Assembly (NCBI GenBank): GCA_018398815.1
Contig: JAFLJL010013982.1
Location: 1 to 44,872 of the forward strand
DNA from: Conus ventricosus
Taxonomy: Eukaryota > Mollusca > Gastropoda > Neogastropoda > Conidae
Direction: 5' to 3'
Length of the DNA stretch: 44,872 nucleotides
The translations under genes and the position numbers were made by a program. How positions within the stretch are numbered: position 1 is the first letter of the stretch; each line of letters opens with the position of its first letter. This document shows, one piece after another, positions 10,111-20,079 of this stretch. The notes under the pieces are model-generated. The model did no database searches and was not told the origin of the DNA. It worked only from the letters and a program-made list of their open reading frames with translations.

Positions 10111-13100
10111 TTTAAAAAACCCTTTTTCTCCCCAAAAATTTTTGTTTGTGCCCATCTTTTGAAGATGCTGCATAGTTTACTCATTGTTCGTACCCAATTG
10201 GGTAATGTGGTAGGGGTGAAAGCACAGTAGTAAGCCCAACATAAATTTTTTGTCGGGGATCACCTTTTTGTTGGGCTTTTCTTAGACATTTTAAATTTCC
10301 GGTTTTAGATTTGTTTCCTCACCCCCATTTTGTAGTTTTTAACCCAGTTTTTGGGTTTTTTTTTGTTCTTCAAACTGACCCTTTGGAAAAAACGCTAACG
10401 GAAAGGTTTTTTCCATTTAAAGTTAAAAATCATTAATTAAAGGGGCGATAGTTAGCACTCTCTCTGCTTTTTTTTGGGGACGTGATCCCAGCCTTGCAAA
10501 AAACACAACCCTTTAAAACTTTTGGGTTTTTCTGTTTTCTACCTTTAGAACTGTTTTTTTTGCAACTAATCCGGGGAGGGAATGGAATTAAACTTCCCAA
10601 AAAAATTCGGCGCATATTTAATGTTTTAATCTGATTCTAAGACTTCCCCCCTTCTAAACCAAACCAGAGCCCCCTCATTTTGGCTTTTTTTCCGGGCGGC
10701 CACATAAAATTTGGGAAACCCAGTTCGTCTGCCCCCCCGGGAGTTAAGTCGGGGGGGGGGAAAGAATGGGTCTGTTGTTTAGTTGGACCCAAACTTTAGG
10801 TTTTCTTTCTTTTAAATTGTTAAAAATTTCATTAAAACAGTTTAACATCATTTTAAACCGGTGTGGGGATTGAAGTTTCCCCAGAACTTGAAAAAGACAA
10901 AAACAACGTTTTCCCCGTCGCTTGCTGGATCAATGACTTCAAAACCCAAACCCATTCGTGCTCTTGATAAATTTTTTTGCTTTGGCTTCAAAAAATTCTT
11001 TGGGTTTCCTTCATAAAATTTTATCCAGGCTGATTTTCTTTTTTTACTCAAAATTTTTTAATTTAAAATCAAAAAAAAATTAATCAATTTTCGATGGTCT
11101 TTTTGTGTTTTAGACTCAAAAACAAAATAAAAAACCCCTTTTTGGCGTTTTTAAAGTAAAGCTGTTTAGAAAAGTTTAAGTTTTCGTTTATTTTTTTTAA
11201 GATTCCTTTTTTTTTTTGCGGGGGGTCGGGCCTTTTGGGAGAAAACTTGTCCCCCGGCCTTTTCTTTGAAGATAAAACTTTGTTTTTTTGTAGTCATCAA
11301 AATGGGCCTGAAAAAAAACGTTTAAATTTTTTCACCCGGATTTTTTTGGGAGTAAAGCTAGTGCTTTTTTTAAATAATCAGCTTAAAGGGAACAAAAGTT
11401 TGGGCTTTTAACGTTGAATTTAAAAGCTGTGGGGTTTTTTTGGAGTTTTTTTTTATTTTTTTCTAGCAGGCCCCTACGCTAATGAACAAAAGGCCCGGGA
11501 AGTAAAGACAAACCGCCTAAGGAAAAGCTGGGGGTGCGCCCTTTTAGGGGCCCGACCCAAAAAAGGCCCAAAACCTCTTTTCCTGCGGGATGCAGCACTT
11601 ATAGTCGATGCCCCAAATTTTGCATTTTGAAACCCCAGCATTAAAGGCCCGAAAGAAACTTTCGTTTGGTTTGCTGTTTTTTGGAAAGGGTTTCCTGTTT
11701 AATTTTTTGTTGCTTTGTGAAATTTGTTGGTTTTCAAAAAGGTTTTTATCCCGGGGGGTTTTATTTTCCTTCTCTTGGCGACTCGGGGCGCTGGGGGGTA
11801 CTTTTGGAAAATTGCTTAACAACATGTTTTTTTAAAATAAAAAATAATTTAGATACTAAATTTTAAAATTTCCTTTTAGCTTCAATATTTGCGTGACATA
11901 TATTAAAAACAAATGTACATTAAGGGGATTTTAACCCCTTTTCTTTACTTTGAAAGGGTTTTTATGTCTCAACACCCTCTCCCCTTTTCTCAAGATTATC
12001 CCGGGTTGCCCAAAAGGTCAATCCATAAAACCTTTTTTTTGATGTTAAAAAATTTCTAAACCAAACCCCGGGTTAAAGGGTAGATTTTTGCCCAAAGGGT
12101 TCCTGTTGGGGATTTCCCTTACCCCTCCCCCCCCCAAAAAAATTTTTCTTATTTCGCCCAAAAAGTGAAAGGGCCTAATCCCTAGCTTAGATTTGGTTAA
12201 GGACTACCTTAAAAACCCGAACATTGTACTTTCTTTTTTTTTGGGTTTAAAAAAAAAACTTTTCAATGCTCTGCAAATGGTTTCTTAAATTTTCCCCACA
12301 AGCAAAAAAAATCCCTTTTAAGCGATTTTATTTGCGACACAAGTTTAAAAAATTCCCATTTTTGCGTCTCCCCTTTCTTTTAGGTTTATGTTAAATATGA
12401 ACGCACTTTTTCCGTAAAAAATTTTACAATTGGACCCCAATATTGTTTTGCCCAATCACCCTTGCAAAATTTAGAGTTGCTAACAAACCCAAACCTAACG
12501 GGGGATGTCGGGAAAATGCGGGACTTGCTTGGGTTTTTGTAAATCTGAAAAACACTTTTGAAAGTCATTAAAATTATTGGGTAGGCAATCCTGTCTTTTA
12601 ATGCCCCTTAAAAGGTATGGGGCTTTTGCGTTTTAAAAACCTCCTAAAAATTTCTAAAAAAATTGGAAAAGCTTTTCCCAAAACGCTTTAATTTAAAGCA
12701 AGTTTAAAACTTTTTGCTGCTTTTACCCCTGAGGGGGAGTTCGGCCCTATTCTAAGTTTTAGTGCTTTTTTCATTAAAAAATTCCTTAAAAACGCAAGAT
12801 TTTCCCCTTTTCTTGGGGGGGTTAGCCATAGACAAATGGGTTTAAAAATATTCTGAAATTTTTTTTTAAAGAAAATACCCTTTTCCCCTCAATTTTTAAT
12901 AAAAAATTTTCTTCGATTGCCCCCCCAAAAAATTTTGGGAAAAGGGGGTTCGGGTTGGGTCCTTTGTTGAAGCCATTCTATTTGAAAGAAAAGCCGTGCA
13001 GACCGGGAAAAACAAATATCCCCCTCCTGGGTCGGTTTTTTTAACAGAAAGAATTTATCCGCATAAATAGTAGTTTGGGTTTTTTTGGGAACAGTAATTT

Positions 13101-13220
13101 TGTTTTTTTTCCCTTCAGGGCCCAGGGGTTTTCTTTCAGCTTTTTTGGCGGTAAGAACCCCGACCCTTTATACTTGTGACATTTTTTAAAAAACAAAATA
13201 AAAATTTAAAATTTTTTAAA
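10110..13220 (-). other. Blurred sequence, probably the polymerase B N-terminal part and flank
   Basis: By continuity with the inverted polymerase copy, the N-terminal part of that gene should lie here on the minus strand. Open pieces at 10848-11051 (containing RARMGLGFEVIDPASDG) and 11544-11825 look protein-like. Sequence quality is too poor to set frames or confirm identity. Confidence 0.35.
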
Positions 13221-13223
13221 AAA

Positions 13224-13334
13224 ATGGCGGCTTTGAAGAGAAGTTTAAATGATATTGAACCTGTAGCGCCAACAGGGTTTGAAAAGGACTCCTTTAACAC
13301 AGCACCACTCCGATCTCTTTGGGGAAATTTTTAA
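13224..13334 (+). CDS. Candidate N-terminal coding fragment in blurred block
   Basis: An ATG after an A/T-rich leader opens 36 residues of balanced composition (MAALKRSLNDIEPVAPTG...), more protein-like than its surroundings. The family is not recognised. It is on the strand expected for right-hand Polinton genes. The frame is probably lost through sequence errors. Confidence 0.3.
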   Translation: MAALKRSLNDIEPVAPTGFEKDSFNTAPLRSLWGNF

Positions 13335-13544
13335 AATTAAAGGGGGGGTGAAAAGGCTTTAAATTTAAACCCGAAAAATAAGGTCAATCATTTAAAACCC
13401 AAAATTTTAAAAACCAAAAACCTCCCAAAACATATACCCTTTTGATTTTGAACCCTAAAAAGAAAACCATTTGAATTTAGAAACCCCAAAGGGAGAACTT
13501 TTCCGTTTACTTTAAAAAAACAAAACTCATCAAAGTTTGTAAGC

Positions 13545-13697
13545 ATGGGTAAAATTAATAAAAGGCTCAGTGCAAGCGAGCAAAATCGCCTTGGCCTTAC
13601 TAAACCAGAATTAGATAGGGAGCAAATTGCTTTAAAATTCAAAACACCAAAAAGAACCCCCCGACAGATAACCAAATGCAAAACCCTAGAACTTTAA
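13545..13697 (+). CDS. Candidate basic coding fragment in blurred block
   Basis: 50 residues from an ATG (MGKINKRLSASEQNRLGL...), rich in lysine and arginine with a sensible amino-acid mix. It could be a continuation of the fragment at 13224 in another frame. No domain is recognised. Confidence 0.25.
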   Translation: MGKINKRLSASEQNRLGLTKPELDREQIALKFKTPKRTPRQITKCKTLEL

Positions 13698-16330
13698 AAA
13701 TTTAAGTCCCCAAAAGTAAAAAAGAATAATAAATTCAAAAGAAGCAGAACTCACTGAAAAAGAAGAAACAGCATTTAAAAAATATAAATGATCCCCCTGC
13801 CCACCCCCAAAAAATACAGGGGCCCATAAGAAATTAAAAGCCCCTTTATCGTACTTTAAGAACCCCAGAGGGGAAAATTTAAAAAACAATTTAGATAAAT
13901 CCCAAAATAATAAAAGGGTTAGAAAAAGGGAAAAAAAAAAACTCGCTGAGGCAAAAGCCCCCCAACTTAGGGGGTATGTTTTTTAAAAAAAGAATAAAAA
14001 AAAATACATGGGAAATTTAAAAAAAAAAACCCGCAAGACTAGAAGCGTTGTTACTAACCGGAACAATTTCGAACTCAAGTGAGCAAATAAAGAAACTATC
14101 CCTAGAATTTTTTTTGAAGACACGACCCAGCCGGGAAAGAATACGAACATGGTTTTTGGGGAGCAGGGGGAAATCACAATTTGCAAGCGTTAAACAGCCT
14201 TAGGGTTGGATTAAATACACTTTTTTAAAAGGGTTTACAGGCGGTGGTGGAAAGGGCCCAAAATTAGTGCCTCCATTTGGCCCCTTCCGCCTGATAATTT
14301 AGGGTAAAAAAAAAACTTGATCATCTTGCATTTATTTAAAAAAAAGCTGGTAAAAACTATAGGGCTCTTTACCAGGTAATTTGGGAGTGTTTTTAGCGGC
14401 TTTTGGGCTACTGCAAGCAAAGTATTTGGGTTTTTGGCCCAGCACTATGGCCTTTTGTTTCTTAATTTGTTTGGGGGACTTTTTGTTAAAAAAAAGACCA
14501 AGTAACCTAAAGCCCGTTAATCCAACAACAAAAACCCGTCTTTTTTTATATTCATGGGCATCCCCGGAAAAAAAGTCCAGTCTTCACAGGCTTTGGGGTT
14601 TGAACCCGGGGGGTTTGGTTTACTTAATCTTGGGTTTTTTTTTTTGTTTGTATTTTAAATGGCTCAAAATTTTTTTCGTTTTTTTCCAAAAATTTTTGTT
14701 CCCTTACCTGCCCACAAGGGTTTTTTTGTTGTTGTTTTTTTTTATTGTTCCCACCTGAGTCGATAAAGGGCATATATAAACCCCGTGCCAACGCAAAATC
14801 TACTTTCGACTTGGGGGGGTATTGTAAAAAAGTTGGTACCTTTTTATACTTAAGGTAAATCAACGTAAATTTAAAGGCCCTCCTCTAAATTTTCTAAGTT
14901 TTTGTTTTTTGGGGCGTCCCAAAAATTTGAAGAAAAGTTATCTCGATTTTCGCTTTGGGTTCGAACCACAAAAAACCCCCCAAAAAGTAAGTACATAAGT
15001 CGTGATTCGGTTTTGTTCCCCTTTTGTTAAAGGGCCCAGATTTGGCTAAGATAAAAATTGTCCATGCTTTTTTCTCTTCCCTATGGGCCCCCGGGGGAAC
15101 CCTTTTTCCTTTAAGAAAAAATGTTAAAGGGATTCCAGTCAAATTATACTTTTTTGTGCACGCCCCAAAAATAGGGGTGCCTAAGCCAAAGATTTAAAAT
15201 CCGCTTTTGTCTTAAAACTGTCTTAACATTAAATTTAATTTGTTTTCAGACCTTTCAAAAGCCCTTTATGTCTATTCCCGTTGGAAAGGATTAAACGTTT
15301 TTTCATTTGGTAATGGAGCTTTCAGTTCAGTCAAAAGCCCTGAAGGGGTTTAAAAGAAATGAATCTGTACACTGAAAATAAACCCCAAGGACAGGATGAT
15401 TTAAAAATCCAGCATACGACACCCACACCCCGTTTATGCACAAAACACAGCCCAAAATTTTTGCTGGTTTTTATAAAACTCATCGGATGACTGCCCCCAC
15501 TTTTGCCCTGTAAATCTTTTTTTAAAAGGGGGGGTAAAAATACTGCTTAATGGATACTCACCCCTTTTTTTGAAAAGTGACAGTCTGGGCACAGCAAAGG
15601 GCAAGAGTATCAGTTTTTCTATATTTTTTGGGTTGTATGCGGCCCAAAAAGAATTTTTTTGCCCCCTTTAGTATATTTAAACGCGCCTTTATTTTTATTT
15701 TGTTTAAAAAAAAGTTTGTAACAAAAAAAAAATCAAGACAGTCCCCCCAGATTAAAACAGGGTGTTGAAACGATTTTCGGAACCCCAAAAAAGGGCGCAA
15801 CCCCCATGAAAATTTACAAAGTCGGGTTTAATATTTAAAGAATCCAAGAAAAATTTAAAAAGATTAAAAAATATGATAAAGAGGGGGAATTAGTTGGGCC
15901 CGTTAATCATACCTGGGTGGTTTTTTTCGGATTTTTTCCCACTAAAAGAAGCAAGGCTACTTCGACATTAAATCTCAAACTTTCCCAAAGCAAATCTAAA
16001 AACAAGTTAACATTCATACCTGAAGAAAAGCTTTGGTTATTTCTTTGATGTAGAGCTAGCTAAAAGTAGGCTTTTTCAAATGATGTCAGGGCGCTCAAAG
16101 ATTTATTGTTACACCAGAAAAAACACTTATGTGGGGGGAAAATCCCCTCGATCTTGCCCCCTTTCATTTATTACTCTATGTTCATTTGGATGACTAAGCA
16201 CTGATTGAAAACTTATATGAAAGGAAAGCCCCAAATTTTTTTGGGCTCTTCCATCAGGGGAAACTGCATATTGCGATTTTGGGAAAATTAAAACAATTTT
16301 CCCCAATTTTTAAAAGTTTAAAAGATTAGT
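13698..16330. other. Blurred sequence without assignable genes
   Basis: Open pieces on both strands are mostly phenylalanine/lysine/glycine/proline-rich products of T-, A-, G- and C-runs. One stretch near 16180-16330 on the plus strand (LIENLYERKAPNFFGLFHQG) seems genuinely coding and may belong to the gene that ends at 17326. Capsid, protease and further Polinton genes may lie here, but I cannot see their signatures. Confidence 0.4.
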
Positions 16331-16869
16331 TTTTGGAGGGTTTGGTCATTAATATAAAGATCAAGACCCAAAAAGGGGGGAAAATCCGAAAAAGTATTTT
16401 CCTGCCATTGTTTTGGGAAAAAAAATTAAAAACTTTTACTAAAAAAGTGCGTGGACCAAGAAAACCGGAGTTTTCATTAGCGCCTGGAGGGGTTTTTTTT
16501 TTTCCCCTTTTTAAATTTAGAATTTTAAAAAACCTTGCAGACGTTGTGGACTTTTTAACAGAATGGTGAAATTGGGACTTTGTATGGGTTTTGGGTACCC
16601 CTAAAAAATGGTATTTTTAAAAGCAAAGAGGTTTGGGGACAACCCCCAAAAGGGTTCCTAAAAATAAGCAACTGCGCAATTAAAAAGCAAATAATTTGGG
16701 GGAGAAAAAAAATATTCGAAAACCCGCCCAAAAGGCATTTAGAACCATATTTGAAGGGAAATAAAATTTTAAAATTTATAAACCCCTTTTTCATTTTTTA
16801 AAGGCCCCCCAAAAGTTTCCCGAAAAGCATTCAATTTTGGGCCCTTTACCCCGAAACCCCTTTGGGGCC

Positions 16870-17326
16870 GGAAAGACAATACGGAAAAAATTGAAATATC
16901 ACCGTATGAGAAAAAACAGTACATCCTCCACAGAAAAGAAACGGTTTTAAAGAAAGCTTCTACAAAATTACAGTTCTTTCCAAGCAGAAAATTAAGAGAC
17001 ACGTTCACAATGATATTTGAAATTTCTGTCTTTAAAGATGTGGAGAGGGGCGGGTTGTGGGCGTTAGTGACAACCTTATAAAAGGAATTAATATTAGCTG
17101 GCAAAACTTAGACGTTAAACGTCTTAAAGTTACCATCGTCGTTCTTCACAATGGTGAGGATATTAAGGTCATAACAACAAGCAACAAAATTAATGTTGAC
17201 TTAAATAGAAGCAATCTTACAGAACTGAATTGGATTAATCTTACACATTTAGGCCTCATAGGGTTTTATTATACTGAACAGGTTTTAACAGAAAGTATGA
17301 TAAACATAATAACTGGATTAGATTAA
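16870..17326 (+). pseudogene. 3' part of an unknown Polinton-type gene directly upstream of ATPase, one frameshift
   Basis: Clean coding sequence resumes at about 16876 (EKIEISPYEKKQYILHRK...) and continues to VERGGLWALVTTL. There a single-base shift near 17073 passes it to the frame running IKGINISWQNLDVKRLKV to the stop at 17324-17326. The combined C-terminal part is about 150 residues, and upstream it probably extends into the blurred block (piece 16333-16569). Short hydrophobic strands alternate with Asn/Lys-rich loops. I do not recognise the family. It ends 16 bp before the ATPase start, suggesting co-transcription. The shift may be a sequencing error. Confidence 0.45.
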
Positions 17327-17872
17327 GTTCTGTTATAAAACTATGGAGCAGTTAAACTTTATGACAAAAACCCCTCATTGTTCATTAATTTGTGGACAAA
17401 CTGGTTGTGGAAAAACAATATTTATCCTCGACCTGTTACAAACAGTTTATCGTTATAATTTTGATCATATTGTGATTTTCTGCCCAACACTTAAATGGAA
17501 CAAAGCATATCATGATAGAAGGTTTATATGGACTGATGATAACATATTTTTAGTTAATCCTAGCAATAAACTGAGTGAGTGTCTAGAACGCTTTTTTATA
17601 TTGTTTGAAGGAACGCAGACACTATTTATTATAGATGACTGTTCAGCAGAAAGAGACATAGTTAAAAAGAGAAACACTTTGTCGAAACTAGCTTTCAGTG
17701 GAAGGCATGCTGGGATAAGTGTGTGGATTTTATGCCAAAAATATAACTCGGTTTTAAAAGACTTTAGAGAACAGTTAAAGACTGTAGTTTTATTTCACAT
17801 GAAAGACAGAGACTCATTTGAAGAATGTTTGCGTGAAAATGATGTTATTGAAAACGATCAGGAAAAACATAA

Positions 17873-17885
17873 GATTAAACAAAAA
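17873..17885. repeat. Target-site duplication, left copy
   Basis: GATTAAACAAAAA, within the ATPase coding frame, is repeated exactly at 19216-19228 on the other side of the insertion. The first G could belong to the element end, so the duplication is 12 or 13 bp. Confidence 0.85.
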
Positions 17886-18560
17886 TGCTGAACAAATAAG
17901 TAGTGGGGGAAAACAAGTGCAGGTTAACAATTCTTCAGTCGTTATAGTAATGACTTGGCAAAGATTTGAACTTTAAAAAAAAAAAAAAAAAAAAAAAAAA
18001 TTGAAGATGAGAAAATGGGGGAATATATTATAACTATGAGAAGCCCTTCACTAGCTGCCTGAGGGAACCATCATAATCTCTCCTGAAGGCACATTTATTT
18101 GTATAGCCTGCTCCTAGGCCTTTCGTCCGCTGGATCGGACTCATCAGGGAGACACGGCTGATTGTGTCTGTGCTCTTGGTGTCAAATAGAGACACACCAC
18201 AGTCCATAATTCTGTGGTGTTCTCACCGCCAAAGGTTCAAAAAAAGAATCCAACAGCACCCCCAAAGCAGCCAGCGAAGGGTAGTAAAATGGAACAAAAC
18301 AAAGGTGTGGAGAGGAAAAAAGTTGCTGAAAAACTAAAAGCATTATTCAAACAGTATAAAATGTAGGGGACAATCTTTGAGCCTATGCTTGAGGATCCAA
18401 TCAAGGATGCAAGGGAGGTCAAAAGATATGGAACAGTCTGAGTGGTCAGCTCTGCTGTTCAATAACCCAAGCATTGTGAGTGGCTAAGAATTGTACAGAA
18501 CAACCTTTACTTGGATCTCTTAAGAGATGCAATCTCCCACTGATTGACCAAACAATAGAA
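17886..18560 (-). repeat. Ribozyme-bearing unit 1 (675 bp)
   Basis: Begins TGCTGAACAAATAAG and ends CTCCCACTGATTGACCAAAC.. just before the second TGCTGAAC. It contains A26 at 17975-18000, the ribozyme at 18079-18152 and, near 18185-18215, the inverted pair GACACACCACAG/CTGTGGTGT. Confidence 0.9.
18079..18152 (-). ncRNA. Hammerhead ribozyme, copy 1
   Basis: On the minus strand: TCTCC (helix I, 18152-18148), CTGATGA (18147-18141), then GTCC-8-nt loop-GGAC as helix II (18140-18125). CGAAA follows (18125-18121), then AGGC, pairing with GCCT near 18090-18087 as helix III. Finally GGAGA (18083-18079) closes helix I. All invariant core bases are present. The stretch between helix III and helix I (TTCA in the RNA sense) is one or two bases longer than the canonical NUH site, so cleavage is uncertain. 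An inner GCCT..AGGC hairpin sits in the helix III loop. Confidence 0.82.
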
Positions 18561-19215
18561 TGCTGAACAAATAAGTAGTGGGGGAAAACAAGTGCAGGTT
18601 AACAATTCTTCAGTCGTTATAGTAATGACTTGGCAAAGATTTGAACTTTAAAAAAAAAAAAAAAAAAAAAAAATTGAAGATGAAGAAAATGGGGGAATAT
18701 ATTATAACTATGAGAAGCCCTTCACTAGCTGCCTGAGGGAACCATCATAATCTCTCCTGAAGGCACATTTATTTGTATAGCCTGCTCCTAGGCCTTTCGT
18801 CCGCTGGATCGGACTCATCAGGGAGACACGGCTGATTGTGTCTGTGCTCTTGGTGTCAAATAGAGACACACCACAGTCCATAATTCTGTGGTGTTCTCAC
18901 CGCCAAAGGTTCAAAAAAAGAATCCAACAGCACCCCCAAAGCAGCCAGCGAAGGGTAGTAAAATGGAACAAAACAAAGGTGTGGAGAGGAAAAAAGTTGC
19001 TGAAAAACTAAAAGCATTATTCAAACAGTATAAAATGTAGGGGACAATCTTTGAGCCTATGCTTGAGGATCCAATCAAGGATGCAAGGGAGGTCAAAAGA
19101 TATGGAACAGTCTGAGTGGTCAGCTCTGCTGTTCAATAACCCAAGCATTGTGAGTGGCTAAGAATTGTACAGAACAACCTTTACTTGGATCTCTTAAGAG
19201 ATGCAATCTCCCACT
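18561..19215 (-). repeat. Ribozyme-bearing unit 2 (655 bp, 3'-shortened)
   Basis: Same sequence as unit 1 up to CTCCCACTG, then it runs into the target-site duplication. It lacks the final ~19 bp found at the unit 1/unit 2 junction. The internal A-run is 24 long (18650-18673). Confidence 0.9.
18753..18826 (-). ncRNA. Hammerhead ribozyme, copy 2
   Basis: Identical to copy 1, offset by 674 bp: CTGATGA at 18821-18815, GTCC/GGAC helix II, CGAAA at 18799-18795. Cleavage at both copies would release a single unit-length RNA of about 674 nt that could circularise. Confidence 0.82.
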
Positions 19216-19228
19216 GATTAAACAAAAA
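19216..19228. repeat. Target-site duplication, right copy
   Basis: Exact repeat of 17873-17885. The ATPase reading frame continues directly after it. Confidence 0.85.
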
Positions 19229-19324
19229 CTGAAATCTAAAAACTTTAGTAAATTAGTATTGAAAACGGATAACCCTACACAGTATGTTTGTTTGTAGATA
19301 ATCGTTATTTTTTGGTTACTTGTC

Positions 19325-19415
19325 AGAGAACAGGAAAAGGCGGCTTTTAGGTCACTTTCGCCCGAAAACTTGGTGGAGGAGCAAGTGAGCCAGGATTGGT
19401 AAAATACTGTTCTCT
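19325..19415. other. ~90-bp hairpin downstream of ATPase (copy 2)
   Basis: Begins AGAGAACAGGAAAAGG 28 bp after the ATPase stop and ends CTGTTCTCT. It is homologous to 8639-8728 over its length (shared AGGTC, GCCCGAA and GTGAG blocks), with inner pairing weaker than in copy 1. Confidence 0.65.
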
Positions 19416-20079
19416 TGTGTTAATAATACAGCATCCTCGAAAACTAGCATATGTCTACAAATACATCAGGCCATGTCAGCCCTTTCTTCTTTTCCATTTA
19501 AGGGTAATCACCCAATGATGGTTTCCTTCTGAAATGAAGCATCACAAATAATGGCAAGAGATAATACGAGTGAACAATTCCATCGAAACTCATCAAAAAC
19601 AAATTAATTGTAGTCGTAATAATAGCAACACAGTGCAGTAATAACTAAACAGGTTATGATCTCACAAAATAACAACAACAACATACATCATCATCATAAA
19701 CAATCGACATCAAGATCCCTAGACTGGAAAAGGAAAAACGAAACAATAACAACAAAAAATATGGGGGGGGGGGGGGTAACAGATGGGGTGGGTTGGTAAA
19801 GTAAAAAATAAGTAGATGGAGGGGGTATTGGCTCAGACAGGCTATGAAATTTAAAAAAAGAAGAAAAAAAAGGGTCATGAATTGTCACAGAATGCCACCT
19901 ACCCACAGGAGAAAGTCTAGGGTCGATATAATAGCCTTTATGCACTTGATGTCCTGTGTTCCACAATCCTCACTTGTCAACTACACACCATGATCCATAT
20001 CTTCACTGATATTTTGTCCCACCATCACCCGGCGGAAAGCCTGGTCAACGTTAGTATGTATGTCTAGTTTCAGTGTTCG
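19416..20079. other. Intergenic, no gene seen
   Basis: AT-rich mixed sequence with CAACAACAACA/CATCATCAT patches (19670-19700) and a G-run of about 17 (from 19762). Just below the LINE ORF1 stop, short minus-strand frames give no recognisable reverse transcriptase. Confidence 0.5.

Larger units (their letters stand above)
8729..16870. other. Low-accuracy (homopolymer-smeared) sequence block
   Basis: From 8729 to about 16870 the sequence is dominated by 3-8 base homopolymer runs, and single bases appear replaced by copies of a neighbour. Where a clean counterpart exists (positions 1-1316) the two align in reverse complement with roughly conserved length but many substitutions of this kind. 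No biological mutation process I know gives this texture, whereas poorly polished single-read sequence could. Reading frames inside the block are unreliable. Confidence 0.8.
17886..19215 (-). mobile_element. Hammerhead-ribozyme tandem retroelement (retrozyme or Penelope-like pseudo-LTR dimer)
   Basis: Two directly repeated units of 675 and 655 bp lie head to tail, flanked by a 12-13 bp target-site duplication. The units are almost identical (A-run of 26 versus 24, one extra base after it), so the insertion is recent. The second lacks the last ~19 bp of the first. Each holds one hammerhead core on the minus strand. No reverse transcriptase or other long ORF is present, so it is non-autonomous. 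Tandem ribozyme units with target duplications are known from metazoan retrozymes and from the terminal repeats of Penelope-like elements. The orientation is given by the ribozyme; the A-run on the plus strand points the other way. Confidence 0.8.
17343..19297 (+). pseudogene. Polinton A32/FtsK-like DNA-packaging ATPase, interrupted by a retroelement
   Basis: ATPases of this family pump the genome into the capsid in Polinton/adintovirus-type elements. The frame is open from the ATG at 17343 to 17885. Walker A is GQTGCGKT (about residues 18-25); Walker B is LFIIDDCSAE (about residues 97-106); a LCQKYNSVLKDFRE segment (about residues 137-150) fits the sensor region. A 1,330-bp insertion then breaks it. 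After the target-site duplication the same frame resumes at 19229 and ends at TAG 19295-19297, so without the insertion the gene would be about 203 residues, normal for the family. No other disabling change is visible, unlike the polymerase and integrase remnants on the left. The 3' end is duplicated at 8538-8598. Confidence 0.88.

Noticed and set aside
8729..16870. Many 60-125 codon frames rich in Phe, Lys, Gly and Pro
   Set aside because: They follow homopolymer runs of the low-accuracy block and shift strand and frame at random.
18237..18422. 61-codon hydrophobic minus frame repeated at 18911-19096
   Set aside because: Hydrophobic only because it is the complement of a lysine/alanine-rich stretch; no start context or family is seen. 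It is repeated because the whole unit is duplicated.
17886..19215. SINE or tandem processed pseudogene based on the A-run
   Set aside because: The A-run is internal, no tRNA-like promoter boxes were seen, and the duplicated ribozyme core is better explained by a retrozyme/Penelope-type element.
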